NCBI RefSeq assembly: GCF_900166655.1 | Contig: NZ_FVZB01000006.1 | Coordinates: 1,054,001 to 1,118,000 of the forward strand | From: Halobacillus hunanensis | GTDB taxonomy: Bacteria; Bacillota; Bacilli; Bacillales; Halobacillaceae | Reading direction: 5' to 3' | DNA: 64,000 nt | Part shown: in pieces, positions 40,575-49,268 of the stretch | Layout: every line of letters begins with the position of its first letter | Numbering within the stretch: the first letter of the stretch is position 1 | The notes under the pieces: generated by a model | What the model was told of the DNA's origin: nothing | The model's input: only the letters and a program-made list of their open reading frames with translations | The model's database searches: none | Translations under genes and position numbers: made by a program

Positions 40575-41534
40575 ATGATGAATGATTTATACCACAACAA
40601 CATCCTATTTGTCGGCGGCAAAGGTGGTGTTGGAAAGTCAACTTCCTCCGCTGCAATCGCCGTTGCCTTTGCCCGCGCTGGTCATAAAACACTAGTTGTT
40701 TCAACAGATCCCGCTCATAACCTGGGAGATATTTTCCATAAAAAAATCAAGCATGAGAAAACCAGTCTTGAAGAAAATTTATGGGGAATGGAAGTGGATC
40801 CAGATCGGGAATCCAAACGATACATTGAAGGTGTGAAGGATAACCTCCAAGGGTTAGTAAAATCAAAAATGGTTGAAGAGGTTCATCGGCAAATTGATAT
40901 GGCCAGTGCTTCTCCTGGTGCAGACGAGGCTGCTTTGTTCGACCGGCTGATCTCCATCATTCTGGAAGAAGCAGATGAGTTTGATAAAATTATATTTGAT
41001 ACAGCCCCGACCGGCCACACGATCAGGTTGTTAACATTGCCAGAGTTAATGAGTGTCTGGATAGACGGAATGCTTGAACGCAGAAAGAAAATCAATGACA
41101 ATTATACTGAACTCCTTAATGACGGCGAGCCCATTGACGATCCGATTTATGAGATTTTGCAGAAGCGGAAAGAGAAATTTTCAGCTGTACGAAAAATTAT
41201 ATTAGATGAGAAACAGACCGGGTTTATTTTTGTTCTCATTCCTGAACGGCTTCCAATCCTCGAAACACAACAGGCCATTAAACAGTTAGATAAATACCAT
41301 CTTCACATTAAAACCTTGATCGTCAACAAAGTATTGCCTGACCATGCAGACGGGGCTTTTTTACAAAGACGAAGGAAACAGGAACAGGACTATTTAAACC
41401 AAATTCAAGAAAGTTTTTCAAACCAGCAAACGATTAACGTGCCATTGTTCGAAGAAGATGTAGCGGATATGGACAAATTGTCTATTTTTGCTTCTCATTT
41501 GCAACCATTGACTAAGGAGGAAACGCACAAATGA
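40575..41534 (+). CDS. ArsA/Get3-family transport ATPase, single domain, cysteine-free
   Basis: About 319 residues. The deviant Walker A is GGKGGVGKST near 14-23, switch I is VSTDPAHNLGDIF near 41, the A-loop/switch II is DTAPTGHTIRLL near 138, and a late strand TLIVNKVLPD near 255. These define the ArsA/TRC40 clade. It has one ATPase domain rather than ArsA's two and, notably, no cysteine at all, so it lacks the metalloid-binding cysteines of ArsA and the zinc CxxC of Get3. Start is 40575 or the next ATG. Its stop overlaps the next gene (ATGA). It may handle a client with the two small cysteine proteins. Confidence 0.85.
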   Translation: MMNDLYHNNILFVGGKGGVGKSTSSAAIAVAFARAGHKTLVVSTDPAHNLGDIFHKKIKHEKTSLEENLWGMEVDPDRESKRYIEGVKDNLQGLVKSKMVEEVHRQIDMASASPGADEAALFDRLISIILEEADEFDKIIFDTAPTGHTIRLLTLPELMSVWIDGMLERRKKINDNYTELLNDGEPIDDPIYEILQKRKEKFSAVRKIILDEKQTGFIFVLIPERLPILETQQAIKQLDKYHLHIKTLIVNKVLPDHADGAFLQRRRKQEQDYLNQIQESFSNQQTINVPLFEEDVADMDKLSIFASHLQPLTKEETHK

Positions 41535-42523
41535 AAGCTATTGTACATGCAGAACAGGAAGGATTAAAAGGACTATCATTGCAGGACATAGACGCACCGG
41601 CTGTCCAAAAAGGGATGGTTCAAGTGAAACTCAAAACGGCGGGGATGAACCGTAGAGACATTGCTGTCACTTCAAGACACAAAACGGATCAGCCGCCCCT
41701 GGTGCTCGGTTCAGACGGAGCTGGGATCATTGAAGAGATGGGTGAAGACGTTCAAGGCCTTACTAAGGGGGATGAAGTAATCATCAATCCAGGGCTAGGC
41801 TGGAAGCATACTAGTGATGCACCACCTGAAGGATTTGACATCCTGGGCCTCCCTGACAACGGCACCTTTGGAGAGTATATCTCAGTGCCTGCCGACAATA
41901 TTGTCCCTAAGCCTGAACATCTATCATGGGAAGAGGCGGGAGTTCTGCCTCTTGCAGCATTAACAGCTTATCGTGTCCTGTTTACCCGAGGGAAGATTAA
42001 ACCAGAAGACACGGTCATGCTTCCTGGGATCGGAAGTGGTGTACTCACCTTTGCATTGAAATTTGCGAAAGCTGTTGGAGCAAAAGTGATCGTTACATCC
42101 AGACATGAAGAGAAGCTAAAGAAAGCAAAAGAACTGGGAGCTGACATCGCCATCCCGACCAACTCAGACTGGAACGAAGAATTAAAGAATGAGAAGGTGG
42201 ATTTGCTAGTAGAAAGCGTGGGGCGCGCAACGTTTGAACAATCCCTTTCTATCATTCGAAAAGGTGGAACGATTGTGACGTTTGGAGCCACTACAGAGGA
42301 CGAAGTCACGATTAATATTCGTAAGTTTTTCTATGGTCAATTCAATCTGCTTGGCTCAACGATGGGAAGTGCCGAGGAATTCGCTGACATGCTTTCTTTT
42401 ATTGAACAGCACGGTATTAAGCCTGAACTCGATCGTATGTTCAGCTTATCTCAATATAAAGAAGCCTTTGAATACCTTCAGGAAACGAAAAATTTCGGAA
42501 AAATAGGTTTTTCAATAGGATGA
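41531..42523 (+). CDS. MDR-family oxidoreductase (YogA-like, quinone oxidoreductase type)
   Basis: 330 residues with the MDR layout: NRRDIAVTSRHK near 40, GSDGAGII near 61, and the nucleotide site GIGSGVLTFALKFAKAVGAK near 160-179. Catalytic zinc cysteines are missing, as in zinc-independent quinone oxidoreductase-like members such as YogA. It is translationally coupled to the ArsA-like gene by a four-base overlap, so it belongs to the same operon. The substrate is unknown. Confidence 0.82.
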   Translation: MKAIVHAEQEGLKGLSLQDIDAPAVQKGMVQVKLKTAGMNRRDIAVTSRHKTDQPPLVLGSDGAGIIEEMGEDVQGLTKGDEVIINPGLGWKHTSDAPPEGFDILGLPDNGTFGEYISVPADNIVPKPEHLSWEEAGVLPLAALTAYRVLFTRGKIKPEDTVMLPGIGSGVLTFALKFAKAVGAKVIVTSRHEEKLKKAKELGADIAIPTNSDWNEELKNEKVDLLVESVGRATFEQSLSIIRKGGTIVTFGATTEDEVTINIRKFFYGQFNLLGSTMGSAEEFADMLSFIEQHGIKPELDRMFSLSQYKEAFEYLQETKNFGKIGFSIG

Positions 42524-42528
42524 AGAAG

Positions 42529-42559
42529 CAGCCCTGCGGTAATCACCGCGGGGCTGTTT
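42529..42559 (+). terminator. Terminator of the ArsA-like operon
   Basis: CAGCCCTGCGG/CCGCGGGGCTG stem (42529-42539 with 42546-42556), one G-T mispair, followed by TTTA. Confidence 0.82.
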
Positions 42560-42698
42560 ACGTATGACTTTTCTTCTTTACCAAGCCTATTTTATTTAAC
42601 CATTGCGATAAAAGCCGCTAAATTATACTATTAATAGTATTAATACTTCAACGTAACAAAGAAAGGCATGTAGCATTTTCTGAGAGAGGGGTGAAGAT

Positions 42699-43319
42699 AT
42701 GAAAGTCTTAATTGTGGACGATGATCAATCGCTTAGTACATTTCTAAAGGATTTATGTGAGAGAGACGGTCTCGAGACAGACACTGCATCGAATGGACGA
42801 GAAGGACTTAATCAACTGAGTAAACATGATTATGATATTATCATCGCGGATTATCATATGCCTGCTATAAATGGATTAGAGTTAGTTCAGAAAGTGCGTC
42901 TTGAGAATCAACAGATTCCAATCCTTATCTTGACAGAAGATAACAGCAAAGAAGCTGCCGAATCATTTATGAAAGCTGGGGCTACAGATTTTGCGTTGAA
43001 ACCTGTGAAGGAACTTGATATAATCTCCCGAATCCATTTACATGCCCAGATTGCAAATATGAGGAAACAGCTGGAAACCGATGAAGATGTATATAGTGCC
43101 AAAGGAATTAGTAAAGGAACACTGGATTCCGTCGCCGATTTTTTAAAGGACCATCGTGGGGCGAACTCGGTCGACACCATTTCAAAAGGAATTGGACTAG
43201 CGTATCCTACCGTCTACCGCTACCTCATGTATTTGTTAAAAGAAGGGAAAGTTAAACAAGTCATTGACCACCAAAAAATTGGCAGACCAAAGAAACTATA
43301 TAGATGGTATACCAATTAG
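42699..43319 (+). CDS. Orphan response regulator, receiver plus winged-helix (DcuR/CitT-like)
   Basis: 206 residues. The receiver domain (1-118) has VDDDQS at 6-11, the phosphorylated Asp in IIADYHMPAING (near 51), LTED near 80 and ALKPVKE near 104. The C-terminal part (about 140-206) is a winged helix, DTISKGIGLAYPTVYRYLMYL, with a basic end GRPKKLYRW, as in CitT/DcuR regulators of carboxylate uptake. No histidine kinase gene is adjacent. A TRAP dicarboxylate-type transporter lies 2 kb downstream but has its own LacI regulator nearby. The target is unknown. Confidence 0.82.
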   Translation: MKVLIVDDDQSLSTFLKDLCERDGLETDTASNGREGLNQLSKHDYDIIIADYHMPAINGLELVQKVRLENQQIPILILTEDNSKEAAESFMKAGATDFALKPVKELDIISRIHLHAQIANMRKQLETDEDVYSAKGISKGTLDSVADFLKDHRGANSVDTISKGIGLAYPTVYRYLMYLLKEGKVKQVIDHQKIGRPKKLYRWYTN

Positions 43320-43350
43320 CGGAAGCCTGCACAGTCACTTCCGCTTTCTT
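43318..43350 (+). terminator. Terminator of the response regulator gene
   Basis: AGCGGAAG/CTTCCGCT stem (43318-43325 with 43338-43345) followed by TTCTT; the stop codon forms part of the stem. Confidence 0.75.
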
Positions 43351-43368
43351 ACGCATCATGGTAATATT

Positions 43369-43390
43369 TGGATGACCTGAGGTGGAATTT
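43369..43390. repeat. Dispersed repeat, half copy 4
   Basis: TGGATGACCTGAGGTGGA followed by ATTT, about 45 bases before the hydrolase start, in the same orientation as copies 3a and 3b. Confidence 0.75.
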
Positions 43391-43428
43391 AAAGGGAATT
43401 TACTTTATTGAGAAAGGGGGGATGCTGT

Positions 43429-44178
43429 ATGCAGAGGGTTACTTTTTCTAACAGCAGGGGGCTGACTTTGGTTGGTGATTTGTATAGGAATGAAGGGAAT
43501 CAGATCGTTATTATGTGTCATGGTTTTCTTTCTAATCGTTCTTCTCGCGGTCGCTTTGATTTATTTGCCTCTACCTTTTACAAACTCGGTTATAGTGTAC
43601 TGCGCTTTGACTTTGGCGGGTGTGGGGAAAGTGATGATACTCCCCTGACATTGGCTAATGAAGTGGATGACCTCACGTCGGCTATTAACTATGCTGGTAC
43701 GGCAGGTTTCACTGAAATGGTCCTTTACGGGCACAGCCTAGGGGCGAGAGTTTGTCTAGAGGCTTACCATCCCAAATACGTTAAAACTATGATCTTAACA
43801 GGGGCAGGAACAGGGCCTGTACATTACCACTGGCCAGACCACTTTACTGGGGAGAAACTCGCCGAACTACATAGAACCGGATACTTTTCAGTAGAAGTTG
43901 CTGATCCTTATCGGGACGAAGTGGTCATATCAAAAGAAATGCTGCTTGATTTTGAACAATGTAATCAAAAACAATTGCTTTCGCGGATCTCTTGCCCGAT
44001 TCTTCTTATCCATGGAAACCAGGGTGAGGAGGAAATTTTAGTGCCTATAACAAAACAAGGAATGAAGTGGCTTCCCGAGAACTCCAAGCTAAAAGTAATT
44101 GACGGTGCTGAGCATCATTTCATGAATCACCTTGAATCAGTGCAGGAAATGCTTTCAGATTGGCTGAATATGTCCTAA
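43429..44178 (+). CDS. Alpha/beta hydrolase
   Basis: A 249-residue serine hydrolase. It has the oxyanion strand VIMCHGFLSNRSS near 24-36, the nucleophile elbow YGHSLGARVC near 97, an acid in ILLIHGNQGEEE near 195 and the catalytic His in DGAEHHFMNH near 230. The ATG at 43429 is seven bases after AAAGGGGGG. An esterase, lipase or peptidase activity cannot be chosen from sequence. It lies alone on the plus strand. Confidence 0.83.
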   Translation: MQRVTFSNSRGLTLVGDLYRNEGNQIVIMCHGFLSNRSSRGRFDLFASTFYKLGYSVLRFDFGGCGESDDTPLTLANEVDDLTSAINYAGTAGFTEMVLYGHSLGARVCLEAYHPKYVKTMILTGAGTGPVHYHWPDHFTGEKLAELHRTGYFSVEVADPYRDEVVISKEMLLDFEQCNQKQLLSRISCPILLIHGNQGEEEILVPITKQGMKWLPENSKLKVIDGAEHHFMNHLESVQEMLSDWLNMS

Positions 44179-44389
44179 CTTGTTTTGAAGGAAATAAATT
44201 GCCGTTTTATGGTGCTGCTGTCTATGCACGAATTTTACCGCCGTGTTGAACTTTCCTTAGAAGAGCATAGATGACTTTATTTTCCTATGTTAAATCACTT
44301 AAAAGTTGACAAACTAATTGATATCCTTTTGAGGTTTAATAAATGCTAGCAAGGGAAATAAATCTGCAACACTCCAAGGAGATGATGGC

Positions 44390-45016
44390 GTGCAACAAAC
44401 CGCAATTTTCCGCTCCGGAAAAACTCTGGCTGTATTACTTGCTGTTTTGTTTGTAGTTGGCATTCTAACGATTAACAGTTTGTTCGTCTATCCCGTATTG
44501 AACACATCACGAAGTTTATTGGCCTTTCTTTTTGCTCCGCTTGGCATTTTATACGCCAACAAACATAACTTGTGGTTTCGCAGTTCCCTGCGGATTTTTC
44601 TAAAGGGAAGTCACAGGTTACTTATAAGTATGGCTGTATTCTTTCTCGGTGTATTGCTCAGCTATGAAGTACTGCTCATGCTCCCTAACAATTTGGGAGT
44701 TGCTCTTCACATCATCATTCTGGGAATCTGCTCTATTATTTATTGGGGACCGCTGCTTATAAACTGTTCATTCCATAAACCAATAGCTTACTCGAGCAAA
44801 TTCGCTTACTTTACTGGCACCACGCTACTCTTCTTTACCTATCATCAACTATCATTTGTGTACTATCCCTCTGCTCCGACGCTCGGATTTATGTGGTCGG
44901 GACTCGCAACGATGCTTATTACACTTATGGTCCTCTTTCACCAATGGTTCCGGGCTGATAAGAAAACCGATCGCAGAAGAGTTGAGGGATATGTACGTCG
45001 CATTAAAAAAGTTTAA
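44390..45016 (+). CDS. Polytopic membrane protein of unknown function
   Basis: 208 residues with about six hydrophobic segments and a basic C-terminal tail (RADKKTDRRRVEGYVRRIKKV). A GTG start follows AAGGAGATGATGGC. Aromatic- and histidine-containing helices (FFTYHQLSFVYY) loosely recall cytochrome oxidase assembly factor CtaG, but the match is too weak to name. It ends at a strong shared terminator. Confidence 0.65.
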   Translation: MQQTAIFRSGKTLAVLLAVLFVVGILTINSLFVYPVLNTSRSLLAFLFAPLGILYANKHNLWFRSSLRIFLKGSHRLLISMAVFFLGVLLSYEVLLMLPNNLGVALHIIILGICSIIYWGPLLINCSFHKPIAYSSKFAYFTGTTLLFFTYHQLSFVYYPSAPTLGFMWSGLATMLITLMVLFHQWFRADKKTDRRRVEGYVRRIKKV

Positions 45017-45050
45017 AGCAGACAGGGGTGTGCTTCACCCCTGTCTGCTT
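45016..45050. terminator. Bidirectional terminator between the membrane protein and dctM genes
   Basis: A 15-bp perfect stem (45016-45030 with 45036-45050) with a 5-nt loop. Confidence 0.85.
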
Positions 45051-45053
45051 CCA

Positions 45054-46343
45054 TTAAAATAAATCAGGACTTATTAATTCAGGTACATAGAAGGCTACTC
45101 CCGGTACGAATGCCACCACGAGAAGCACCACAACAACGATTGTAATATAAGGAATAACGGCTTTAAAGGAACGTTCAATCGGCAGCTTCCCTATTTTTGC
45201 AGCCAGTAACAAACATAATCCATACGGTGGTGTAACTAGTCCCACCGCCAAAGTCATAATGGTAACAATTCCTAACAAGGTTGGATCAATACCAAAGCTA
45301 ATCGCTACGGGTAAAATAACAGGAATAAACAGAATCATCGCTGGAATGGCATCCATAAATGTTCCTATAAAGAGGAAGAACGCGATAATAATCAATAAGA
45401 AGAGCCATCTGCTATCGATATTATTGGCAAAGAACTGCTCTGCCCAGGTCGATAGTCTATAATAGCTCATCAGTTGACCTAAAGCACTTGCTGCGGCCAG
45501 GGCAAATAGTGATAATGAACTAAGTGTAAGTGTATCGACTAATATTTTCGGAAAGTCCTTTAACTTAAGGGTCTTGTAATAAAACATGCCCACAAAGACA
45601 GTGTAAATGGAAGCAAAAGCAGCGGCTTCCGTTGCTGTGAAAATCCCTGATATAATTCCCCCAATTAAAATAACAGGGGTCATTAAGGCTGGGATAGTAT
45701 CAAGAAATTTTTTAATGAAGTTCTTCATCGATGCTCGCTGATAGGTCGGATATTGATTTTTCAATGAGAGAAAATAAACGAGCACCATCATTCCGACTCC
45801 TACAAGAATCCCTGGAATAATGCCTACTAAAAATAACGCCCCTACCGAGACATTCGTTAATCCTGCGAAAATGATCATCGGTATGCTTGGAGGAATGATC
45901 ACACCTATTGTAGAGGAAGCTGCAGTAACACCAACCGCCGTTTCCGTATCATACCCTTGCTTTTTCATATTGGGAATTAGAATCTTGCCAACTCCGGCTG
46001 TATCCGCCTGAGCTGCTCCCGACACTCCGGCGAACAACATAGACACTAAGATATTGGCATGAGCTAGTCCCCCGCGAATGTGACCTACAATCGAAAGGGA
46101 AAAATCGATCAATTTTTGGGAAATTTGGCCGCTATTCATCAAGTTTGCGGCTAAAATAAATAAGGGTACAGCCAACAGCACAAATGAATCAAGGCCGTTG
46201 AGCATTTTCACAGGAACCATAGCCTCAGGGATATAAGGGATATTCATGAATCCAAGCAGTGATACAATTCCTATAACAAACGCGATAGGAATTCCTATCA
46301 CCATTAAAATGATAAATAAGCCAACTAACACTATACCAATCAT
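45054..46343 (-). CDS. dctM: TRAP transporter large permease (DctM)
   Basis: 429 residues with about 12 membrane segments, including LLAVPLFILAANLMNSGQIS near 55, GVSGAAQADTAGVGKILIP near 108 and IIPPSIPMIIFAG near 149. It is the translocating subunit of a sodium-driven, binding-protein-dependent importer. It overlaps dctQ by four bases. The substrate is probably a sugar acid or hexulose-type compound, judged only from its operon neighbours. Confidence 0.92.
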   Translation of the reverse strand: MIGIVLVGLFIILMVIGIPIAFVIGIVSLLGFMNIPYIPEAMVPVKMLNGLDSFVLLAVPLFILAANLMNSGQISQKLIDFSLSIVGHIRGGLAHANILVSMLFAGVSGAAQADTAGVGKILIPNMKKQGYDTETAVGVTAASSTIGVIIPPSIPMIIFAGLTNVSVGALFLVGIIPGILVGVGMMVLVYFLSLKNQYPTYQRASMKNFIKKFLDTIPALMTPVILIGGIISGIFTATEAAAFASIYTVFVGMFYYKTLKLKDFPKILVDTLTLSSLSLFALAAASALGQLMSYYRLSTWAEQFFANNIDSRWLFLLIIIAFFLFIGTFMDAIPAMILFIPVILPVAISFGIDPTLLGIVTIMTLAVGLVTPPYGLCLLLAAKIGKLPIERSFKAVIPYITIVVVVLLVVAFVPGVAFYVPELISPDLF

Positions 46344-46819
46344 TCGATGACCTCCCTTTTTGAGAAGTTTCTAACATTTCGTATCATATGTGCCAGTGTA
46401 TAGATCACCATGGTTCCTCCCATGATCGGTACTGAAATCCATACATATCCCATCTTCATTTGTGGTAAGGAAACCCAGGTGAAGTTCCAGAAGCTTTCGG
46501 AGACGATGATGCCAAAGTAAAATAACGCAAAGGTAAACAACAATAAAATGAGGTCATTTATAAGATAAAGAGTTTTTTTACTTTTTCCTTGTAATTTGTT
46601 CAATAGAAGATCGAATTTAAAATGTTCCCGTTTATTGAGCATAACCGACGCCCCCATAAATACGGACCAAATAAAGGAATAGGTAGCTACTTCACCTGTC
46701 CAAATCGCAGAAACACCTATATAACGCGTAACCACTTGGATAATAACCGTGATGAAAAAGACTAAAAGAAACAAAACACCAATCGTTAATTGAATTTTTT
46801 CAAGCCATTTAATAAACAT
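46340..46819 (-). CDS. dctQ: TRAP transporter small permease (DctQ)
   Basis: 159 residues with four helices and the DctQ pattern VVTRYIGVSAIWTGEVATYSFIW near 34-56. The ATG at 46819 has a GAG-rich ribosome binding site; the upstream ATG at 46840 has none. It couples DctP binding to DctM. Confidence 0.88.
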   Translation of the reverse strand: MFIKWLEKIQLTIGVLFLLVFFITVIIQVVTRYIGVSAIWTGEVATYSFIWSVFMGASVMLNKREHFKFDLLLNKLQGKSKKTLYLINDLILLLFTFALFYFGIIVSESFWNFTWVSLPQMKMGYVWISVPIMGGTMVIYTLAHMIRNVRNFSKREVIE

Positions 46820-46878
46820 ATTCTCTCTACTCTCCCTCATATAAAGGGTTAAAGGGAAGGATCACCTCACCTCCTCCT

Positions 46879-47907
46879 TTAGCCTTCTTTTTTCAACTCC
46901 CTAATCTTTTTCAATAACTCCATTACACCTATTTCCTTTGCTCGCTCGTTTTGAATAGGCTTCGCCAGTTTAATAAATGGTTCACGGTCAATTTGGTTTA
47001 CTTTTGCCCCTTCATCAATAGCCTTCTGCTTGTATTCCTCTTCTTGCTTCTTGACGATTTCTCGCTCTTTTTCCACAGACGCTTTAGCCGCCTTTAGAAC
47101 TGCCTCTTGCTGCTCCTCCGTATAGGAGTCAAATTTATTTCCATTGATGAGCAAGAAGCGGGTCGTATAATCGTGACCTGTCTCAGTAATATATTTACCA
47201 TTCTCGGTTTTATGGTGATTCTGCTGAACAAAGTAAGGATAAGAGTTCTCAGAAGCATCGACAACTCCTTGCTGTAAGGCCTGGTACAGTTCTCCCCAGG
47301 CTACAGAGGTCGGCACAGCGCCTGTTGCTTCCCAGTACTTCGCAATAACCCCGGATGTTTGAGTCCGATACTTCATGCCATCGATGTCTTCAATCGATTC
47401 AAGGGGTTTCTTGCCATAATAATGACGTACTCCGGCACTCCAATAACCTAGTAGTTTAAAATCATTGTCGGATTTTTCATTGATAATTTCAGCCATTCGC
47501 TCTCCGACCTCGCCGTCAACCACTCGTTCCCAATGATCATAATTCTTAAAAACATACGGCATGGCAAACAAATCAATTTCCTTTATGCCTGTTTTTGACA
47601 TAAATCCAGGTGAGACAAGTACAACATCCGCTCCACCAAGTTTGAGCTTTTGTACGAGTTCGGATTCACTGGTACCCAGCGTTCCTGCATGGACCTCTAC
47701 CTCAATGCTTTCATTCTTTTCAGCTACCCTTTCAAATTCCTTCATGCCATATTGATAGGGATTCTCTGGTGAGGTTTGATTATGAGCAGCAATGATTTTT
47801 ATATCTCCATCATCTTCTGCTCCACCTGCTACACGCTCTCCACATCCAGTCAATGAAAGAAGTAACAGAACTATGGCAGGCAGCAAGATTAATAATGTTT
47901 TCCTCAT
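46879..47907 (-). CDS. dctP: TRAP transporter substrate-binding lipoprotein (DctP)
   Basis: 342 residues with a lipoprotein signal (SLTGC, Cys near 22) and the DctP fold. Signature elements are ADVVLVSPGF near 93, the conserved Arg in KYRTQTSGVIAKYWEATGA near 178 and ALQQGVVDASENSYPYF near 208. Captures the substrate outside the membrane. A cre and a 180-bp gap precede it, so it may also have its own promoter. Confidence 0.92.
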   Translation of the reverse strand: MRKTLLILLPAIVLLLLSLTGCGERVAGGAEDDGDIKIIAAHNQTSPENPYQYGMKEFERVAEKNESIEVEVHAGTLGTSESELVQKLKLGGADVVLVSPGFMSKTGIKEIDLFAMPYVFKNYDHWERVVDGEVGERMAEIINEKSDNDFKLLGYWSAGVRHYYGKKPLESIEDIDGMKYRTQTSGVIAKYWEATGAVPTSVAWGELYQALQQGVVDASENSYPYFVQQNHHKTENGKYITETGHDYTTRFLLINGNKFDSYTEEQQEAVLKAAKASVEKEREIVKKQEEEYKQKAIDEGAKVNQIDREPFIKLAKPIQNERAKEIGVMELLKKIRELKKEG

Positions 47908-47937
47908 AAAAGTCCCCTCCTTTAACTTGATATTAGC

Positions 47938-47951
47938 TGAATACGCTTACA
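47938..47951 (-). promoter_or_regulatory. cre (CcpA site) before dctP
   Basis: On the minus strand TGTAAGCGTATTCA, a good fit to the cre consensus, about 30 bases before the dctP start. Confidence 0.7.
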
Positions 47952-48087
47952 TAAAATAGTTAATTAGACTTCTGATAATAGTTCAACGTACTGTTTGCCA
48001 ACACAGATACACCGTCATATCCGTCTTGCGAATAAACGAACGATATTTAAACTCCAGTATTTTCTGAGATGTATTCATCCTCCACCC

Positions 48088-48642
48088 CTATTCAAGATTT
48101 GCGTGACGTTTTGTCATTTCTTCGTTATCCGTCTTCTTTGCCTGTTCAATGGTATAAATAATGATCGCATCCAGCAGTAAATGTAAGGATTGATCAAATT
48201 GATTGCCTAATGGCTGAATCGTCGTCGGTTCCTCTTCACGCCTTTTTTTAGTTGCAGCTGGAATAATAAGCATCTCATCACTCATGTCTGCGAGGTTTGA
48301 ATTTACGTCGGTAGTAACGGCTGTTACCTTTGCTCCCTGCTCTTTCGCTTTTTTTGCGAACTGACAGATTGAATCTGTGGAGCCTGAGCCGGATATGGCA
48401 ATCAGCAAATCGTCCTCCTGGATATTGGGTGTGATCGTTTCCCCCGTTACATAGACGTGGTATCCGGCATGCATCAATCTCATAGCAAAAGCTTTACCCA
48501 TTAGTCCCGACCTGCCCTCACCCGCGACGAAAATCTGCTTTGCTCTCATTAATGAGCGTGATAATTGCATCGCTTGATCCTCGCTAATATTGGTAAGAAC
48601 CTGGCTAATTTCATAAGTGACGGTGTGAATGGTTTGCTTCAT
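48088..48642 (-). CDS. hxlB: 6-phospho-3-hexuloisomerase
   Basis: A 184-residue SIS-domain isomerase. It contains GEGRSGLMGKAFAMRLMHAGY near 37-57, ISGSGSTDSI near 83 and AVTTDVNSNLADMSD near 105. In the ribulose monophosphate pathway it converts arabino-hexulose-6-phosphate to fructose-6-phosphate. It overlaps hxlA by 32 nt with its ribosome binding site (AAGGAGG) inside hxlA. Confidence 0.9.
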   Translation of the reverse strand: MKQTIHTVTYEISQVLTNISEDQAMQLSRSLMRAKQIFVAGEGRSGLMGKAFAMRLMHAGYHVYVTGETITPNIQEDDLLIAISGSGSTDSICQFAKKAKEQGAKVTAVTTDVNSNLADMSDEMLIIPAATKKRREEEPTTIQPLGNQFDQSLHLLLDAIIIYTIEQAKKTDNEEMTKRHANLE

Positions 48643-49264
48643 AGTTGTTCATGACCTCCTTGATTTTTGCAGCAGCCTGCTTATGTTTTTCCTGTTTCGT
48701 AATGGCACCTCCAACAATCAACGTGTCAGGTTGGTGCGGTAGAATTTCTGGTAAAGTTTCAAGATTGATTCCTCCAGCCACAGCTACCTCAAGATCTGGA
48801 TAATGGCTGACCAACTCAAACAACTGACTGTCCATGCTGCCGTTTTTCTGCATGTCTTTGCCAAAATGAAGACTAACGAGGCCTACACCTAATTGATGAA
48901 GCTGTTGAACTCGTGACGGATCATGAACACCCAACAAATCCACCATCACTCTGCTTTTATAAGTTCTGGCCACATCCAGCATGTCTGCAATCGTCTGATC
49001 TGCTGAAAATGCCATGACTGTCGTAATATCAGCCCCAGCTTCAAAAGCTTGGATCGCCTCGTGCTTGCCTGCATCGCACGTTTTCATATCTGCTACAATC
49101 ACCTTATTTGGATAAGCTTCCCTTATGTTCCTGACAATTGCCAGACCATACTCTTTTATGACTCCTGTACCGATTTCTATCCAGTCGAGCGATTCATTCG
49201 TATCAGCTAAAATATGAAGACACTCTTTTTCGGTCAGTCTATCCAATGCTAATTGGAGATTCAT
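48611..49264 (-). CDS. hxlA: 3-hexulose-6-phosphate synthase (or related UlaD-type decarboxylase)
   Basis: A 217-residue TIM-barrel of the OMPDC superfamily starting MNLQLALDRL. It shows VIVADMKTCDAGKHEA near 57-72 (D-x-K-x-x-D), VDLLGVHDPSR near 108, LHFGKDMQKNGS near 133 and AVAGGINLETLP near 160. The ATG at 49264 follows AGAGGTGAG. The paired hxlB argues for hexulose-6-phosphate synthase (formaldehyde + ribulose-5-phosphate, reversible) rather than keto-gulonate-6-phosphate decarboxylase. Confidence 0.87.
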   Translation of the reverse strand: MNLQLALDRLTEKECLHILADTNESLDWIEIGTGVIKEYGLAIVRNIREAYPNKVIVADMKTCDAGKHEAIQAFEAGADITTVMAFSADQTIADMLDVARTYKSRVMVDLLGVHDPSRVQQLHQLGVGLVSLHFGKDMQKNGSMDSQLFELVSHYPDLEVAVAGGINLETLPEILPHQPDTLIVGGAITKQEKHKQAAAKIKEVMNNYEANHSHRHL

Positions 49265-49268
49265 TGTC

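Noticed and set aside
39875-41534. Plain arsenic-resistance operon
   Set aside because: No ArsR, ArsB/Acr3 or ArsC is present and the ATPase lacks metalloid-binding cysteines.
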